Shown here piece by piece: positions 38,001-46,303 of a stretch of DNA of 64,000 nt. The translations under genes were made by a program, and so were the position numbers. The stretch lies in NCBI RefSeq assembly GCF_029852145.1, contig NC_079969.1, positions 28,326,459-28,390,458 of the forward strand, read 5' to 3'. How positions within the stretch are numbered: position 1 is the first letter of the stretch; each line of letters starts with the position of its first letter. The stretch comes from Microplitis mediator. Its lineage: Eukaryota; Arthropoda; Insecta; Hymenoptera; Braconidae. The notes beneath the pieces are model-generated. The model saw only the letters and a list, made by a program, of their open reading frames with translations. It was not told the origin of the DNA and made no database searches.

Positions 38001-39496
38001 ATCTATAAATTGTCTTATTGAGAAGTTTGCATGTTTAGGTTTTCACTATATTTAAATGGGGCCAAGTAGGGCTCCATCGTTCAACTTTGGCAGTTCCTGC
38101 ATGAACGAGTTTAATAAAAAATTTTGTTAGATGTCACAAAAAATTGTAATTTAGTTTTGAGTCAATAACATTTTTATGAAATAAATTTCTAATAAAGTTC
38201 TTTTTACTTAAAATATTAAATTTTTATTTAACCCTAATCCGGTGTCGCTGTTTTTAGCTTCCGTAAACGTTGAATGTGGGTCATTAGCGGCAGCTGCTTA
38301 TTTAATTACATTATTCTGTAAAGAAAAATTTGAATAAATTCGTAGGTCTTCTAACTATGCGATAGAGTTGTTGTCAGGCCCGGAAATCCCTTTTTCAATA
38401 AACATTTTCATCAAAATTTGCAGCCATAGTAGAATATTTGGACACAAACGACTCATGTTCAACCGAGGGTTAAAAAAAAAATTTACTCACACCGTAAAAA
38501 ATCGGGAGTGAATTCAGAGGGTAGATTTCTTTCAAATTCGCATTCACTCCGATTCGAAAATTTAATATTTAAATAAACTTCCCTTTGAAGTGAATTTTAC
38601 TCCAAGGGGATTAAATAAACAAATCATTCACTCCGGATTTAATCCGCGTTCACTCCGCAATCTTTTAACAGTGTGTATAAATTTTAATAATCAACACAAA
38701 AATTACTATTATTATTAAAAATAAATATTTAATCTACAAAAAGTATAAAATACTTTTAGTAACCGAAAAAAAAAAAAAATGGTCAATGTGTGAAGTAAGA
38801 AAGAAAGATTCCATTGTAATGTCACCGCAATGATACTGATTATTTCCCACTAATTAACTTTCGTCAGCAGTAACATTACCCTAATTTACTCAGGAAGCTA
38901 AGCGATTTTTTGTTGCCACGTTTATTTAAATACGTCCACAAACAATGCTCAAGACATGCTATCACACTAGACATAATCTGTGTGAACGGATCAGAATCGT
39001 TTCTTATTATTTTACAATCTGTATAATCAAAGCCACAGACTTTTGTAGAGAGAGAGTGCTCTTCTTTGTCACATTTATTTTTTACGACACTTAGTAACCG
39101 TTTACTTTTACACCAATCACTTACTTTTTCTCAATAATAATTACCGCCTATTTAATATGTACATGTACATAAATCCGTAATTATTTCCCACCAAAATCGC
39201 TATCTATTAATTTTATCAACCCGACATTCCACTGAAAACTCCTTTCATTTATCACAATATTTACTCAGTGATAAAACTAGATCAATTTTATTAAATAACC
39301 ATCGTAATTAAATTCTCTTATCAGTTAATCAAAATAATCAGGTATCAAATAATTTATATATAAATCAAAATAAAATTTTCAAAATTACTTACTTTCGAAA
39401 ATTATTTATTAAATACAAACACAGTCCCGATGCTACGATTAATACTCCAGCACTTGACGGCACGATCATTTTCAAATTTAAATCGCACGGTTTCAT
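10362..39496 (-). CDS. Large Rab-effector-like zinc-finger protein (rabphilin/melanophilin/MyRIP-type finger), 16 exons
   Basis: Exons in transcript order: 39496-39393, 33012-32824, 32555-32452, 28560-28399, 27824-27744, 19059-18875, 18796-18721, 18652-18543, 18051-17916, 17037-16239, 16096-15981, 15871-15739, 14908-14831, 14772-13842, 12103-11159 and 10676-10362. All junctions are in phase and the total is 4,464 nt (1,487 residues). Residues 11-30 form a membrane-type segment. Residues 52-94 hold eight zinc-binding cysteines (C-x2-C pairs, WHCLFC), followed by RSWCKRNEKWFETF, the position of the aromatic WF block in Rab27/Rab3 effectors. A helical part (exons 4-7) precedes a long, mostly disordered acidic and Ser-rich tail. 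It contains WEENWLFQKKK, AMLVPNPSADYRALIGD, EREHKKWENAAPIENNPYS and repeated TFGGIK motifs. I cannot name an orthologue with certainty. No C2 domain was seen. A poly(A) signal lies at 10319-10314. Confidence 0.72.
10722..11103. repeat. Two family A MITEs in the last intron of the minus-strand gene
   Basis: Copies at about 10722-10900 (TATGATCCCGAAGTTACCAG start) and 10911-11101 (GTCTGGTAACTTCAGGATC end) lie head to head, sharing inner CACATGTAGAAAATT palindromes. They fill most of the intron between exons 15 and 16. Confidence 0.65.
12381..13093. repeat. Foldback element with internal degenerate tandem repeats (TACGGCAAT family)
   Basis: The ends are long inverted repeats: GACCGTAAAATACCGTAATT follows TAGATCCAAAT on the left, mirrored by the right end up to CGGATCCA. 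Between them are many degenerate copies of a unit of roughly 60 bp built from short blocks such as GCGGCAATTTTACGG and AAATTACCGCAATGG. It lies in the intron between exons 14 and 15 and encodes no protein. Confidence 0.7.
13094..13718 (-). other. Intron 14 remainder, also 3' UTR of the short isoform
   Basis: AT-rich sequence after the alternative stop codon at 13721-13719. A minus-strand AATAAA lies at 13318-13313, giving a 3' UTR of about 400 bases if the short form is used. No other feature was seen. Confidence 0.35.
13719..14772 (-). CDS. Exon 14 with read-through ending: alternative terminal exon of the zinc-finger gene
   Basis: Exon 14 can end at a GTAAGA donor (exon end 13842, phase 0) and join exon 15. 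If the donor is not used the frame stays open for 40 more codons to TAA at 13721-13719. The extension looks like real protein, ending RKFTTLADLRKLN. That resembles RRFSTLKEIKYS in exon 15, so it is probably an alternative C-terminus giving about 1,108 residues. The exon also carries the two TFGGIK motifs (about residues 969-978 and 1006-1018) and several Ser/Asp-rich stretches. Confidence 0.6.
14944..15666. repeat. Non-autonomous TIR element with AACTTCCCGCT ends
   Basis: Inverted terminal repeats AACTTCCCGCT (14944-14954) and AGCGGGAAGTT (15656-15666) enclose about 720 bp. Inside, two diverged copies of a segment carry AACCATCAAAATCGGTT and CCGATTTTGAT in opposite orientations, plus a GTAC/GTAT-rich stretch at 15090-15135. 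Several frames are open by chance, with no transposase motifs. It lies in the intron between exons 12 and 13. Confidence 0.65.
16239..17037 (-). other. Exon 10 of the zinc-finger gene: long acidic disordered exon
   Basis: This 799-nt exon encodes about residues 383-649. It starts with SQESSDNSEDEVDAAHVD, then WEENWLFQKKKIAIKSEP, AMLVPNPSADYRALIGD and a serine/aspartate stretch, and ends in Asp/Glu/Asn-rich sequence. The start was set at the acceptor TCAG (17039-17038), the most upstream of three in phase. The blocks around WEENWLF and ADYRALIGD are the most protein-like and likely conserved part. Confidence 0.6.
17090..17890. repeat. Foldback element with 182-bp tandem units (GGTCGTATAAAAAAATTTTT family)
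   Basis: About three and a half direct copies of a unit of roughly 182 bp begin near ATTACGGTAAAAATATTGG. The last part is inverted. The outer ends are complementary: AGGATTTTTGCTTCAATTT at 17101 and AAAGCAAAAATTTTGTCCCT at 17868. A second member of the family lies at 56650-57266. Confidence 0.7.
19233..19484. repeat. MITE with ACTGTAAAAAAT ends (family C)
   Basis: Ends ACTGTAAAAAATTGGGAGTGA and TCCGCTAATTATTTACAGT are inverted repeats. Inside are several GGAGTGAAT / ATTCACTCC pairs. Related copies lie at 38489-38675 and 55182-55542. It abuts the next element directly. Confidence 0.65.
19486..20469. repeat. Element with CCCTGATTAAAC ends and about 303-bp internal tandem repeats
   Basis: The terminal inverted repeats CCCTGATTAAAC (19486-19497) and GTTTAATCAGGG (20458-20469) are perfect. 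Between them lie three tandem copies of a unit of about 303 bp made of AATTCTGT/ACAGAATT-type blocks, for example CAAAACAGAATTCAACTGAA and TTCTGGTTTTCCTGCCGAAT. No coding potential. Confidence 0.75.
20470..21390. other. AT-rich intron sequence
   Basis: Part of the long intron 5 of the minus-strand zinc-finger gene. No exon, RNA gene or clear repeat was recognised. Confidence 0.3.
21391..21831. repeat. Foldback MITE with CCCCCATGAAAAAAATTTAT ends (family D)
   Basis: Nearly the whole 440 bp is a palindrome. It starts CCCCCATGAAAAAAATTTAT and ends with the complement. The block TAGCTAACTTTTGGCCGATT and its complement CGGCCAAAAGTTAGCT lie in each arm. Shorter members are at 41791-42931 and 42968-43263. 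Confidence 0.8.
21832..24762. other. Long intron sequence with one possible small open frame
   Basis: Mostly AT-rich. The 79-codon minus-strand frame at 22198-21959 (starting MRKRPSVNERSPVESSD) has less biased composition than its surroundings, but I recognise no family and no poly(A) signal. At 24420-24680 the sequence is GC-richer, with a TATA-like run on the minus strand near 24637. It could be an alternative promoter of the zinc-finger gene, which I cannot confirm. Confidence 0.2.
24763..25112. repeat. Foldback MITE with ACACAGAAAAAAAGGATTTCTT-type ends
   Basis: The start ACACAGAAAAAAAGGATTTC and the end GAAATCTTTTTTTTCTGTGT are inverted repeats. The inside consists of near-repeats of TTTCTTGGCTCAAGAATTTT and GCTCCAAGAAAATTTTTGTT in both orientations. 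Confidence 0.7.
25113..26849. other. AT-rich intron sequence
   Basis: Continues intron 5 of the zinc-finger gene. Short open frames at 25318-25530 and 26589-26771 lack codon or motif evidence. No repeat unit was seen. Confidence 0.3.
26850..27570. repeat. Tandem repeat, 165-bp unit, about 4.3 copies
   Basis: Units start at the palindrome CCCGAAATTCGGG at about 26912, 27077, 27242 and 27407, exactly 165 bp apart. Each carries AGTAAACTAGGGCTTAGTTC and ATCCTAGTACGCCTTAAATA. Copies are almost identical, so the array is young or kept uniform by conversion. It ends about 175 bp from exon 5 of the zinc-finger gene. Confidence 0.8.
28205..28255 (+). promoter_or_regulatory. Candidate antisense core promoter
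   Basis: A TATA box (GATATATAAGAGCGC, around 28208-28222) is followed about 30 bp downstream by ACTCATCG, which fits an insect initiator (TCA near the start). It lies on the plus strand in an intron of the minus-strand zinc-finger gene, 150 bp before the complement of exon 4. No coding sequence follows. Confidence 0.3.
29004..29043. repeat. (GTT)n microsatellite
   Basis: About 13 uninterrupted TTG/GTT triplets in an intron. The poly-valine open frame across it is not a gene. Confidence 0.9.
29325..30545. repeat. MITE cluster, families A and B
   Basis: A broken B copy at about 29360-29560 is followed by family A at about 29566-29764 and again at about 29775-29975. An A-like half lies to 30165, then two B copies at about 30180-30340 and 30340-30545. 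All share GTGCATTTTTT/AAAAAATGCAC cores. The cluster is in intron 3 of the zinc-finger gene. Confidence 0.65.
31014..31052 (+). promoter_or_regulatory. Second candidate plus-strand core promoter in the intron
   Basis: TATAAAACCGCGAGC (from 31018) with GCCAGTGTAG about 27 bp downstream, an initiator-like CAGT. No downstream plus-strand gene was recognised. Confidence 0.25.
31669..32178. repeat. Element with AGGGGAGGCAAAACGGGATA ends
   Basis: The left end GGAAGGGGAGGCAAAACGGG (from 31674) is mirrored by CCCGTTTTGCTCTTCCCCC at about 32149-32167, followed by a run of C. The inside contains CAAAATGGGATACC. Weaker relatives (GGGCAAAATGG-type) lie at 50870, 57700, 62425 and 63650-63900. Confidence 0.6.
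32824..33012 (-). other. Zinc-finger exon (exon 2) of the Rab-effector-like gene
   Basis: Encodes the eight-cysteine finger: CSCC, then DCSDC, ICKKSC and WHCLFC with a short basic lead. Spacing C-x2-C...C-x2-C-x4-C-x3-C...WxC-x2-C agrees with the FYVE_2-type finger of rabphilin, Noc2, melanophilin and MyRIP. The helix that normally precedes this finger and binds the Rab is not evident; the preceding exon encodes a membrane segment instead. Confidence 0.75.
33235..33447 (-). CDS. Possible small membrane-protein open frame
   Basis: A 70-codon minus-strand frame with one clear hydrophobic stretch (MATIMILFLLITIEVVVVKV) followed by an acidic tail ending FFDHDD. A minus-strand AATAAA lies about 110 bp after the stop. 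It sits in intron 1 of the zinc-finger gene, on the same strand, so it could be an alternative last exon, but its phase does not fit a direct junction with exon 1. I recognise no family. Confidence 0.22.
   Translation of the reverse strand: MLGCLTNFMSTLLLEGDKPIDRFNMATIMILFLLITIEVVVVKVVLFEIENNEENHFGGHSPSLFFDHDD
33500..35390. other. Intron 1 sequence without recognised features
   Basis: AT-rich with short frames only. A somewhat GC-richer patch at 34,960-35,110 contains TATA-like runs but no clear initiator or exon. Confidence 0.3.
35393..35770. repeat. Relic of a dispersed repeat (CACTGGTCACAAAAACTAAGG)
   Basis: Begins CACTGGTCACAAAAACTAAG and continues with low-complexity sequence that has no coding capacity. 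It looks like the kind of transposon remnant seen in many insect introns. No matching inverted end was found, so the boundaries are approximate. Confidence 0.35.
37340..37835. repeat. Cluster of GCCAAAAGGGCGTATA motifs in both orientations
   Basis: The 16-mer GCCAAAAGGGCGTATA, or its complement, occurs about seven times between 37486 and 37820. Several copies form hairpins: 37487-37523 is almost one perfect stem, and 37619-37681 another around a TAAAGATA-rich middle. The stretch before it (37345-37480) has related blocks such as TTGGCCCAAG, GAGCCAAGCATGGGCC and CCCCAGTGCTGGGGCC. Confidence 0.6.
37908..37980 (+). pseudogene. tRNA-like sequence with intact Pol III A and B boxes
   Basis: It is exactly 73 nt and folds as a cloverleaf: D-arm GCTC/GAGC, anticodon stem TCGG/CCGA, T-arm TGGG/CCCA and five of seven acceptor pairs. 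The A box TAGCTCAACTGG and B box GGTTCGATTCC look functional. The anticodon loop CGCGATA lacks the invariant T33, and the first two acceptor pairs are mismatched. It is therefore more likely a tRNA pseudogene or SINE head than a working tRNA. A TTTT run follows at 37990. Confidence 0.6.
38489..38675. repeat. Family C MITE
   Basis: ACACCGTAAAAAATCGGGAG at the left is complementary to CTCCGCAATCTTTTAACAGTGT at the right. Inner GAGTGAATT / ATTCACTCC pairs are present. Confidence 0.65.
39393..39496 (-). other. Exon 1 of the zinc-finger gene: membrane-segment N-terminus
   Basis: The start was set at 39496 (CAAATGAAA context), because an in-frame TGA lies a short distance upstream. A second ATG is 27 nt further in, at 39469. 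The exon encodes a short lead, then VPSSAGVLIVASGLCLYLI (hydrophobic) and NNFRK. It ends in a GTAAGT donor whose phase fits exon 2. Whether other first exons exist further upstream cannot be told from sequence. Confidence 0.5.
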
Positions 39497-39594
39497 TTGA
39501 ATGAATTTTAATTTAAAATTAATACGACTAATTAGTAATCAATTTTTTTTCCACTGCACATTTATTGCTAATTATAAATATGAACAACCATTTT

Positions 39595-39640
39595 ATATTC
39601 CTTGAGATGTTTACATATATTTATATATAAATAAAAAATG
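39595..39640 (-). promoter_or_regulatory. Candidate TATA box for the zinc-finger gene
   Basis: On the minus strand TTTATTTATATATAAATATATG, spanning about 39616-39637, is the best TATA-like sequence 100-140 nt upstream of the start codon. The surroundings are very AT-rich, so support is weak. Confidence 0.25.
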
Positions 39641-40615
39641 TATAAAAACTGTCCAGTTTGAAGCTTGGACTTTCCACGACTGAGAGAATATTTTTAGTTG
39701 GATGTAGATGGGCTGCACGATATGACATTAAGATATCAACTTTATTATCAATTTAGATAATATTTTCAAAAAATAATGATTTACATTGAAATACTACTTA
39801 TATATTTTTTATAATCTATTGAACAAATAAATTCAACAGTATTGTGATTGTTTCGAAACTCATCAAATCACCAAATTAATTTTCTTTAATACATAAAAAA
39901 AAAAAAGATTTTATTATTCAAACGGTTGTAAAGTAATCAGTTGGCGCGTTAATTTGAAATATTAGATATAAGACATAAAAGTTATTTGACTACGTGCTTA
40001 CAGACTTTTTTTTCGACGTCAATAAATAACGTGGACGATAAATTTGAATGACGCGGCTTAAATTATAGGACGAGTTCCGAGGACGGATGACAAGGTCGTT
40101 AGATTTTTAGTAACACTGGAGTTCGAAGCGACCGTTACTTTAGCGATAATATACTACGAGGTAGGGTACAAAGTTCGTATCTGGGTACAGGTGCAGCCAG
40201 ATCGGAATACACTTAAGATGTGTGTCGTTAGAACGATAAGATTCAACTGGAGTCAAAGTTTGAGTTCCGCGAGTTTGCACCAACACACTTTCATTTACCG
40301 TCCAATTTACCTCGTGCCAAATTACTACATATATGTATGTATATGTATATTTGTAGACATGAAATACTTCCCGGTACATTGTGCACGTGCAATTAATTGT
40401 CTCACTGAAATATATCTCCATAAATATACATAAACATGTCCATAAATATATATTTATATACATATATATGTATGAATTTGTGAATACACATGAATAAATA
40501 TATTTTCACACATGAGATAAAAGGATGCTGCGTCGTGTGAAGAACGCAACCTAATTTTATTTATTTTTACTTTTTTTAAAGTTTTTTTTTTCTTGTGAAC
40601 TTTTATCATTAAAAC

Positions 40616-40616
<1 letters not shown>

Positions 40617-40710
<94 letters not shown>
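40617..40710. repeat. (ATT)n microsatellite
   Basis: About 31 perfect ATT triplets in the intergenic region between the zinc-finger gene and the FLVCR-type gene. Confidence 0.95.
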
Positions 40711-41790
40711 GTATTTTACTATTTTTTTTATAATAAGTATACAAAAGTATATGAATAAAATCATATTATTTACATATATATATTATTATATATGTTAAAA
40801 TGAATAATAATAATAATGATCATTTTGAAACATGATTTGAATTGTCGGTTTGAAAATTTATTCCCACCAAAATATCTCTGAAAAGTTACTAATTTCTGGA
40901 AATTTAAAAAAAAAAATTAAAGTACTTTTTATAATTTCAAAATTACCGGGAATATTCAAAAATTTAAAAACTGAAAAAATTAATTATAGGAAATCAAAAA
41001 TTACCGTACGGTAGATCAAATAATTAGTGCTTATAAAAACAATAATAATGATTTTTAAAAATTTTATAGGCAAGTAATTAATAGAAAATAAATTTTTTTT
41101 AAATCTTTACAGTTATCCCATAAAACACCTTGGGCATTTAAAACTGTCCTACTAAGATAATATTTAGCTTTCACCTTATCGATTTTAATTCTCCAGTACT
41201 GTATGAGTACGACTGAGATAAAATAAAATAATAAAATATGCGTGTATATTATTCGATAAGTAATCGACTTGGATTGTGGATAAACTCGGTCTTACTCGTA
41301 CTGTACCCACTGACCCGCGGCTGAAAATGACGGGCACTATCTACTTAACAATAATTTATGTGTAAGCTAAAGTAGAAACCTACTTTACGGTAAGACACGC
41401 CAGCAAAATTCATTAAAGTTTTACGATAATTGAATTCAGTAAACTGATTAACTCATTTCATTAATTTTAATTTAATATTATTGACGGATAATTAAATGCC
41501 CACCGTTAGATTTTCTTTTAATTAATTTGAATAATCAATTTTTTTAAGTAATTTAATGAACTAATTTAGTAGCAGATTAAATTATTCTTGAATGATATTG
41601 AATATATACAACAGTCGAATATAAATTTGTAACAATTGAACTAGGTAGGCGTATTAAATAGTTAAAATGTCAACATTATTCTTCCTGCTCTACAGGATGA
41701 TAGATATCATCCGGGTGCTCGTATTTAAACTAAAACGGCCATGATAAATATTTACATATTAATTTAAATTATTAACAGTAAATATTGATA

Positions 41791-42931
41791 ACCCCCATGA
41801 AAAAAATTTATAAAAAAAAAATATATGTTAAAATATAAAAAAAATGTTTTTTATATTTTCATATTTGTATTTTTTATATATTCTAAGCTATATTTTTAAT
41901 ATATTTAAAATATATACGAAAATCGGCCAAAAGTTAGCCGTTTAATTAAAATACAGGATTAAATGTCCAAAAATGGAGCAGTGGCTACAAATGGTACCTC
42001 TACCCTACTCAAAAAATTTTTCTATTATGAAAAAGTAAAAATAAAAATAAAAATCAGATCTGGAATCATTCGAAATTGGACGGTAATTTTTGGTACGAAA
42101 ATTATCGCGGTATTTTTGAAATTTTTTTAAAACTCGGTCCAACTTTTTTAAGGGGGATAGCCACTGTGAGGATCGAAAAAATAGGTGATTTTCGGGAATT
42201 TTTTTGACTGGAATAATAAAGGAATTTGGGAATCGCGTTTTTTTGTTTTCTAAAGTATACATTGAAGATAATTCTCCTAAATTTTCATTAAAAAATATCA
42301 TGTTGTTACAAAGTTATAAGCATTTTTGTGGAGCAACAAAAAAATTTCCCCCACCACGGTGTCGTCTCTAACTCAAAAACGGATTATCAGAAACAAAAAA
42401 ACCAAACGGCGTTGTAATCTGTATGCATGTGGTTATCGTTGCACATAGGGGATTTTGAAAATTTGGATTTGAAAAAAAATTGTGACATATTAAAAATTTT
42501 TTCGTTATTTTTTCTCATTTTTTTGGATTCAAACAGCCTTAAAAAATCTTAAAAATCAAAATTTTCAAAATCTCTTACGTGCAACTTTAGCTACTAAATA
42601 GACGAATACGGCAAAAAAAAAGTTGCGAATCGGTTGATATTTATGCAAATTACAGATGCCACCAGTTCAAAACAAGCAGTTTCGAGAAAAACGCGTTTAA
42701 AGTTTTTAGTCGATGCAACGGTCAGTTGACGCGTTGTCACAAAAATTACTATAGCTTGAAAAATATTCGTAATTTTCATATAAAACTTTAGGTACATATT
42801 TTTGAACATATACACTTTGATTTAATAAAAAAAAAAATTTTTTTATTTTAATTTCACAGTGGCTATCCCCCTTAGAATATACTTTTTATATATTTTTCAT
42901 ATATTTTTTTCATAAATTTTTTTCATGGGGG
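41791..42931. repeat. Composite: family D foldback element interrupted by other elements
   Basis: The ends are CCCCCATGAAAAAAATTTAT (41791) and its complement ending at 42931. Inside the left arm is CGGCCAAAAGTTAGC. The centre is replaced by a fragment with GGTACCTCTACCCTAC, an end also seen at 51277-51509, and by the element at 42151-42878. Confidence 0.65.
42151..42878. repeat. Element with AGGGGGATAGCCACTGTGA ends
   Basis: AGGGGGATAGCCACTGTGA on the left is mirrored by TCACAGTGGCTATCCCCCTT on the right, about 730 bp apart. No coding capacity. It lies inside the composite above. Confidence 0.65.
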
Positions 42932-43305
42932 AATGCCTTAAATATCAAGAGCCTTGATATTGTACTTGATAACCCCCATGAAAAAATATTATAAAAAAGT
43001 CTATTAAAAATATATAAAATATATACGAAAATCGGCCAAAAGTTAGCTGTTTAAAATATATTTTTCATATATTTTTTTAATAAATTTTTTCCATGGGGGC
43101 CTTAAATATCAAGAGCCTTGATATTGTACTTGATAACCCCCATGAAAAAAAATTATAAAAAAATCTATTAAAAATATATAAAATATATACGAAAATCGGC
43201 CAAAAGTTAGCTGTTTAAAATATATTTTTCATATATTTTTTTTATAAATTTTTTTCATGGGGGAATGCCTTAAATATCAAGAGCCTTGATATTGTACTTG
43301 AATTA
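42932..43305. repeat. Two short family D copies in a tandem unit
   Basis: Each element (about 42968-43099 and 43138-43263) is followed by AAATATCAAGAGCCTTGATA. The same spacer follows the larger copy at 42931. Element plus spacer has thus been multiplied as a unit of about 170 bp. Confidence 0.65.
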
Positions 43306-44939
43306 AAAGTTCAATGAAAAATATATAAATATGAGAAAATATATTTTATAATAAAGCGGTAATTGAGAGTGGGGTTGAGATTGAAATATAGCTTTATTAT
43401 TATTGTCTTAAGTATTTATTTTCACTTGACATTAATTAAGTATGTCATTGTATATTACAGAGTATTATATTTATATATAAATTCGGTAAATAAATCTCCA
43501 TAGTTAATCTTACTGTAAATGAAAATTCCTCATAAAAATTTCCAAATTTTTTTTTTATTCAAAGTAATTGATAAATTTTGAATATCAATTTTTTCTCAGG
43601 ATTTAAAGTAAAAAAAATGACTTGTTATTTTAAAAATAAAATATTATAAGGGGAAAAAATGTAAAAATAACCAAAAATTAGACCCTAAGATAAATTATTG
43701 ATCAACTGTCAAAAGTGAATAATGAAAGTCGAAAAAATATAACCGGTGATCGACACGCATACAAAACAAGAATAACGTTATCCAGTTAAATTATCGCGTG
43801 ATATCAGTGCGCGTGTCTTAGGCTAAAATGGAGTATCGCGCGCAGAAGCAACACAAATGCTCACAAAAGACGACAACAACGTCGGGAACCATCATGAGCA
43901 AGCTTACAACCAGCTGATAATATTCAGCTGACTGACAAATCCTCATGTTTTCTTCACGCCGCTATTCAGTTTATTGTTAACACTCCGGGCTGACGGTCAC
44001 GACGGTCACCACTGATTTTTTTTAACTCAATCAACACACGTTTACCGCGATAACAGCTCGTCAAAATTTTTTTTTCAAATTATACTTAAAAACTTACAAA
44101 TCATTGAGAGTCACTGGCTCAAATAATGATTGTTTTCAAAAAAATTTATATAGACACATATATTATTAATAAATAAATCGTTTTTATTCCGTTAATAAAC
44201 GACTTAAAATGAAATAATAATTAACAAGTAATTAAGTCGTGGTTCGAAAATACAAAATTTTTAATTCCCCTAATTTCGAATCGTTGATTATTTATCTGAG
44301 TTTAATGCACTTTTAGTATATATTTTTTTTTTAAAAGATTAAGATATATATTTTTTTTTATTGACTGAATAAACGGAAACAATATTGAGGATATTTTTAT
44401 AATCTCGTCTTTAAATATTTCAAGTATTTAAAGTAAGATTTATTGATGTGATTGATCACTCATTGATCGATAAAATCAGCGGTAAACGTGATAGTAGATT
44501 ATTATTGTTATTAATTATTTAACTATAAATCTATTTTATTGAGAGATGAATATTTAAATCTAAACGTTGACGAAATATTTTTTTCAAATTTTGAAACGGG
44601 AAAAGTACTAGGTCAATAGTCAATTTAACTCGTACCTGAATTTGGGATATTTAGAAAAATCGCGGGCTAGAAATTCTGATGAACGGATGTGTGAGTGGTG
44701 GAAAAAATTTGTGTTTAATTTTTAAATAAATCATTACAAAGGTAATTATTCGTTTTATTTTATTTATTGATATTGATTTAAATTTATTAGTGACGTAAAT
44801 ATTTTTGGTAATCTATTTAAAGAAAGGACTGGCATCTCAAACACTTTTCCAATAATTTACCAACTATTTAATCGATCATAAAATATACTACACCGATAAT
44901 AAGGTTAATAAATTCTGGTATAAATATCTATTACGCAGA
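43306..44939. other. Intergenic region, possible 5' region of the FLVCR-type gene
   Basis: Mostly AT-rich. At 43800-44060 the composition is more balanced, with GCGCGC and the palindromic stretch CAGCTGATAATATTCAGCTG (43910-43929). It could hold a promoter for either flanking gene. No exon is proven. Confidence 0.3.
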
Positions 44940-45720
44940 AATTTTTTCTTTTAAGATACAAATTAAATTAATTTTTGAAACTATAAATTTTTTTTGAATT
45001 ATTAACAAGGAATTTAAGTTCTTAAGTCAATGTTTGATTTTAAATAATTTTTGAATTTATTTTACTGCCGGAAATATAACAAAAATTCAGAGGAATTTGA
45101 ATTCTCCATTTTTTAAATTTGAATACAAAATTTTTCATATTTTTATATATCTTTGTTTGTAAAAATAAATATAAAGGATTTGTTTCACTTTGTTTTTATT
45201 TTGTTTACCAAAAATATTTTTTTTTTTTTAATTATTAATAAGGAATTTAAATTCTTAAGTCAATGTTTGATTTTAAATAATTTTTGAATTTATTTTACTG
45301 CCGGAAATATAACAAAAATTTAGTGAAATTTGAATTCTCAATTTTTTAAATTTGAATACGAAACTTTTCATATTTTCATATATATGTTTGTTTGTAAAAA
45401 TAAATATAAAAGATTTGTTTTTATTTTGTTTACCAAAAATATTTTTTTTTCTTTTTAAGATACAAATTAAATTAATTTTTGAAACTATAAACTTTTTTTT
45501 TTTAATAAAGAATCTAAATTCTTAAGCCAATGTTCGATTTTTAAAAATTTTCGAATTTATTTTACCGTCGTAGTTATTAAAAAATTTTTTTGAATTCACA
45601 TACTCAATTTTTTAAATTTGAATACAAAGCTTTTCATATTTTTATATATCTTTGTTCGTAAAAATAAATATAAAAGATTTGTTTCGCTTTGTTTTTATTT
45701 TATTTACCAAAAATATAAAA
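44940..45720. repeat. Three diverged tandem copies (about 230-265 bp)
   Basis: The block beginning AAGGAATTTAAGTTCTTAAG (45008) recurs near 45239 and 45504, each with GATTTGTTT and TTTACCAAAAATAT downstream. No inverted ends were seen. Confidence 0.6.
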
Positions 45721-46303
45721 AAGATGCTCGTCAAAAATAGAAACAAGAGCTAAGAAACGTGAATTTTTTTAAAGAAACCACTTCATAAATTTTGGTATTA
45801 ATTCAAAAAGCCTTTACAACAGAACGATCCTCAAAGAGCTTTACACATATGCAGTAAAAGTCTACTACAATTAGTCTAATTTTCCATAAAAAAAGATAAA
45901 AAAAAATAATGATAATAATTCCGAGCAATTATTCCGCGTCTTACCTCAACCTAAATATTAAATTCTATTTATAGTTTCTTTAGTTAAATTTTAATAAATT
46001 AATTTATGTATCTATCGATTTTCCCAATACAACAGCCAGTCCAATAATGAGCGTGCTGTAGATTTAATTAAAATTTTATTTTCGTCATTAACTCGTATTA
46101 CGTTTCGTAGATTCCCGATGGTATAAAAAAAACAGTATCCATTTTTCCGATAGCGAAAAGTTTCCGCAATATTTCACTTCCGTCTCAAACAAATGGGATC
46201 GTAAAGATAATTTGTCTAATCGATTTTTCCAGGTACCTTGACATTTACGAAAATTCAAACTCGGCTCTTACTATTTTAAATATTTTTTTAAAAATAATTC
46301 AAA

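Noticed and set aside
40140..40463. Overlapping long frames on both strands
   Set aside because: No splice-bounded or family evidence on either strand. The sequence has many TATA/CATA runs and looks like intergenic DNA.
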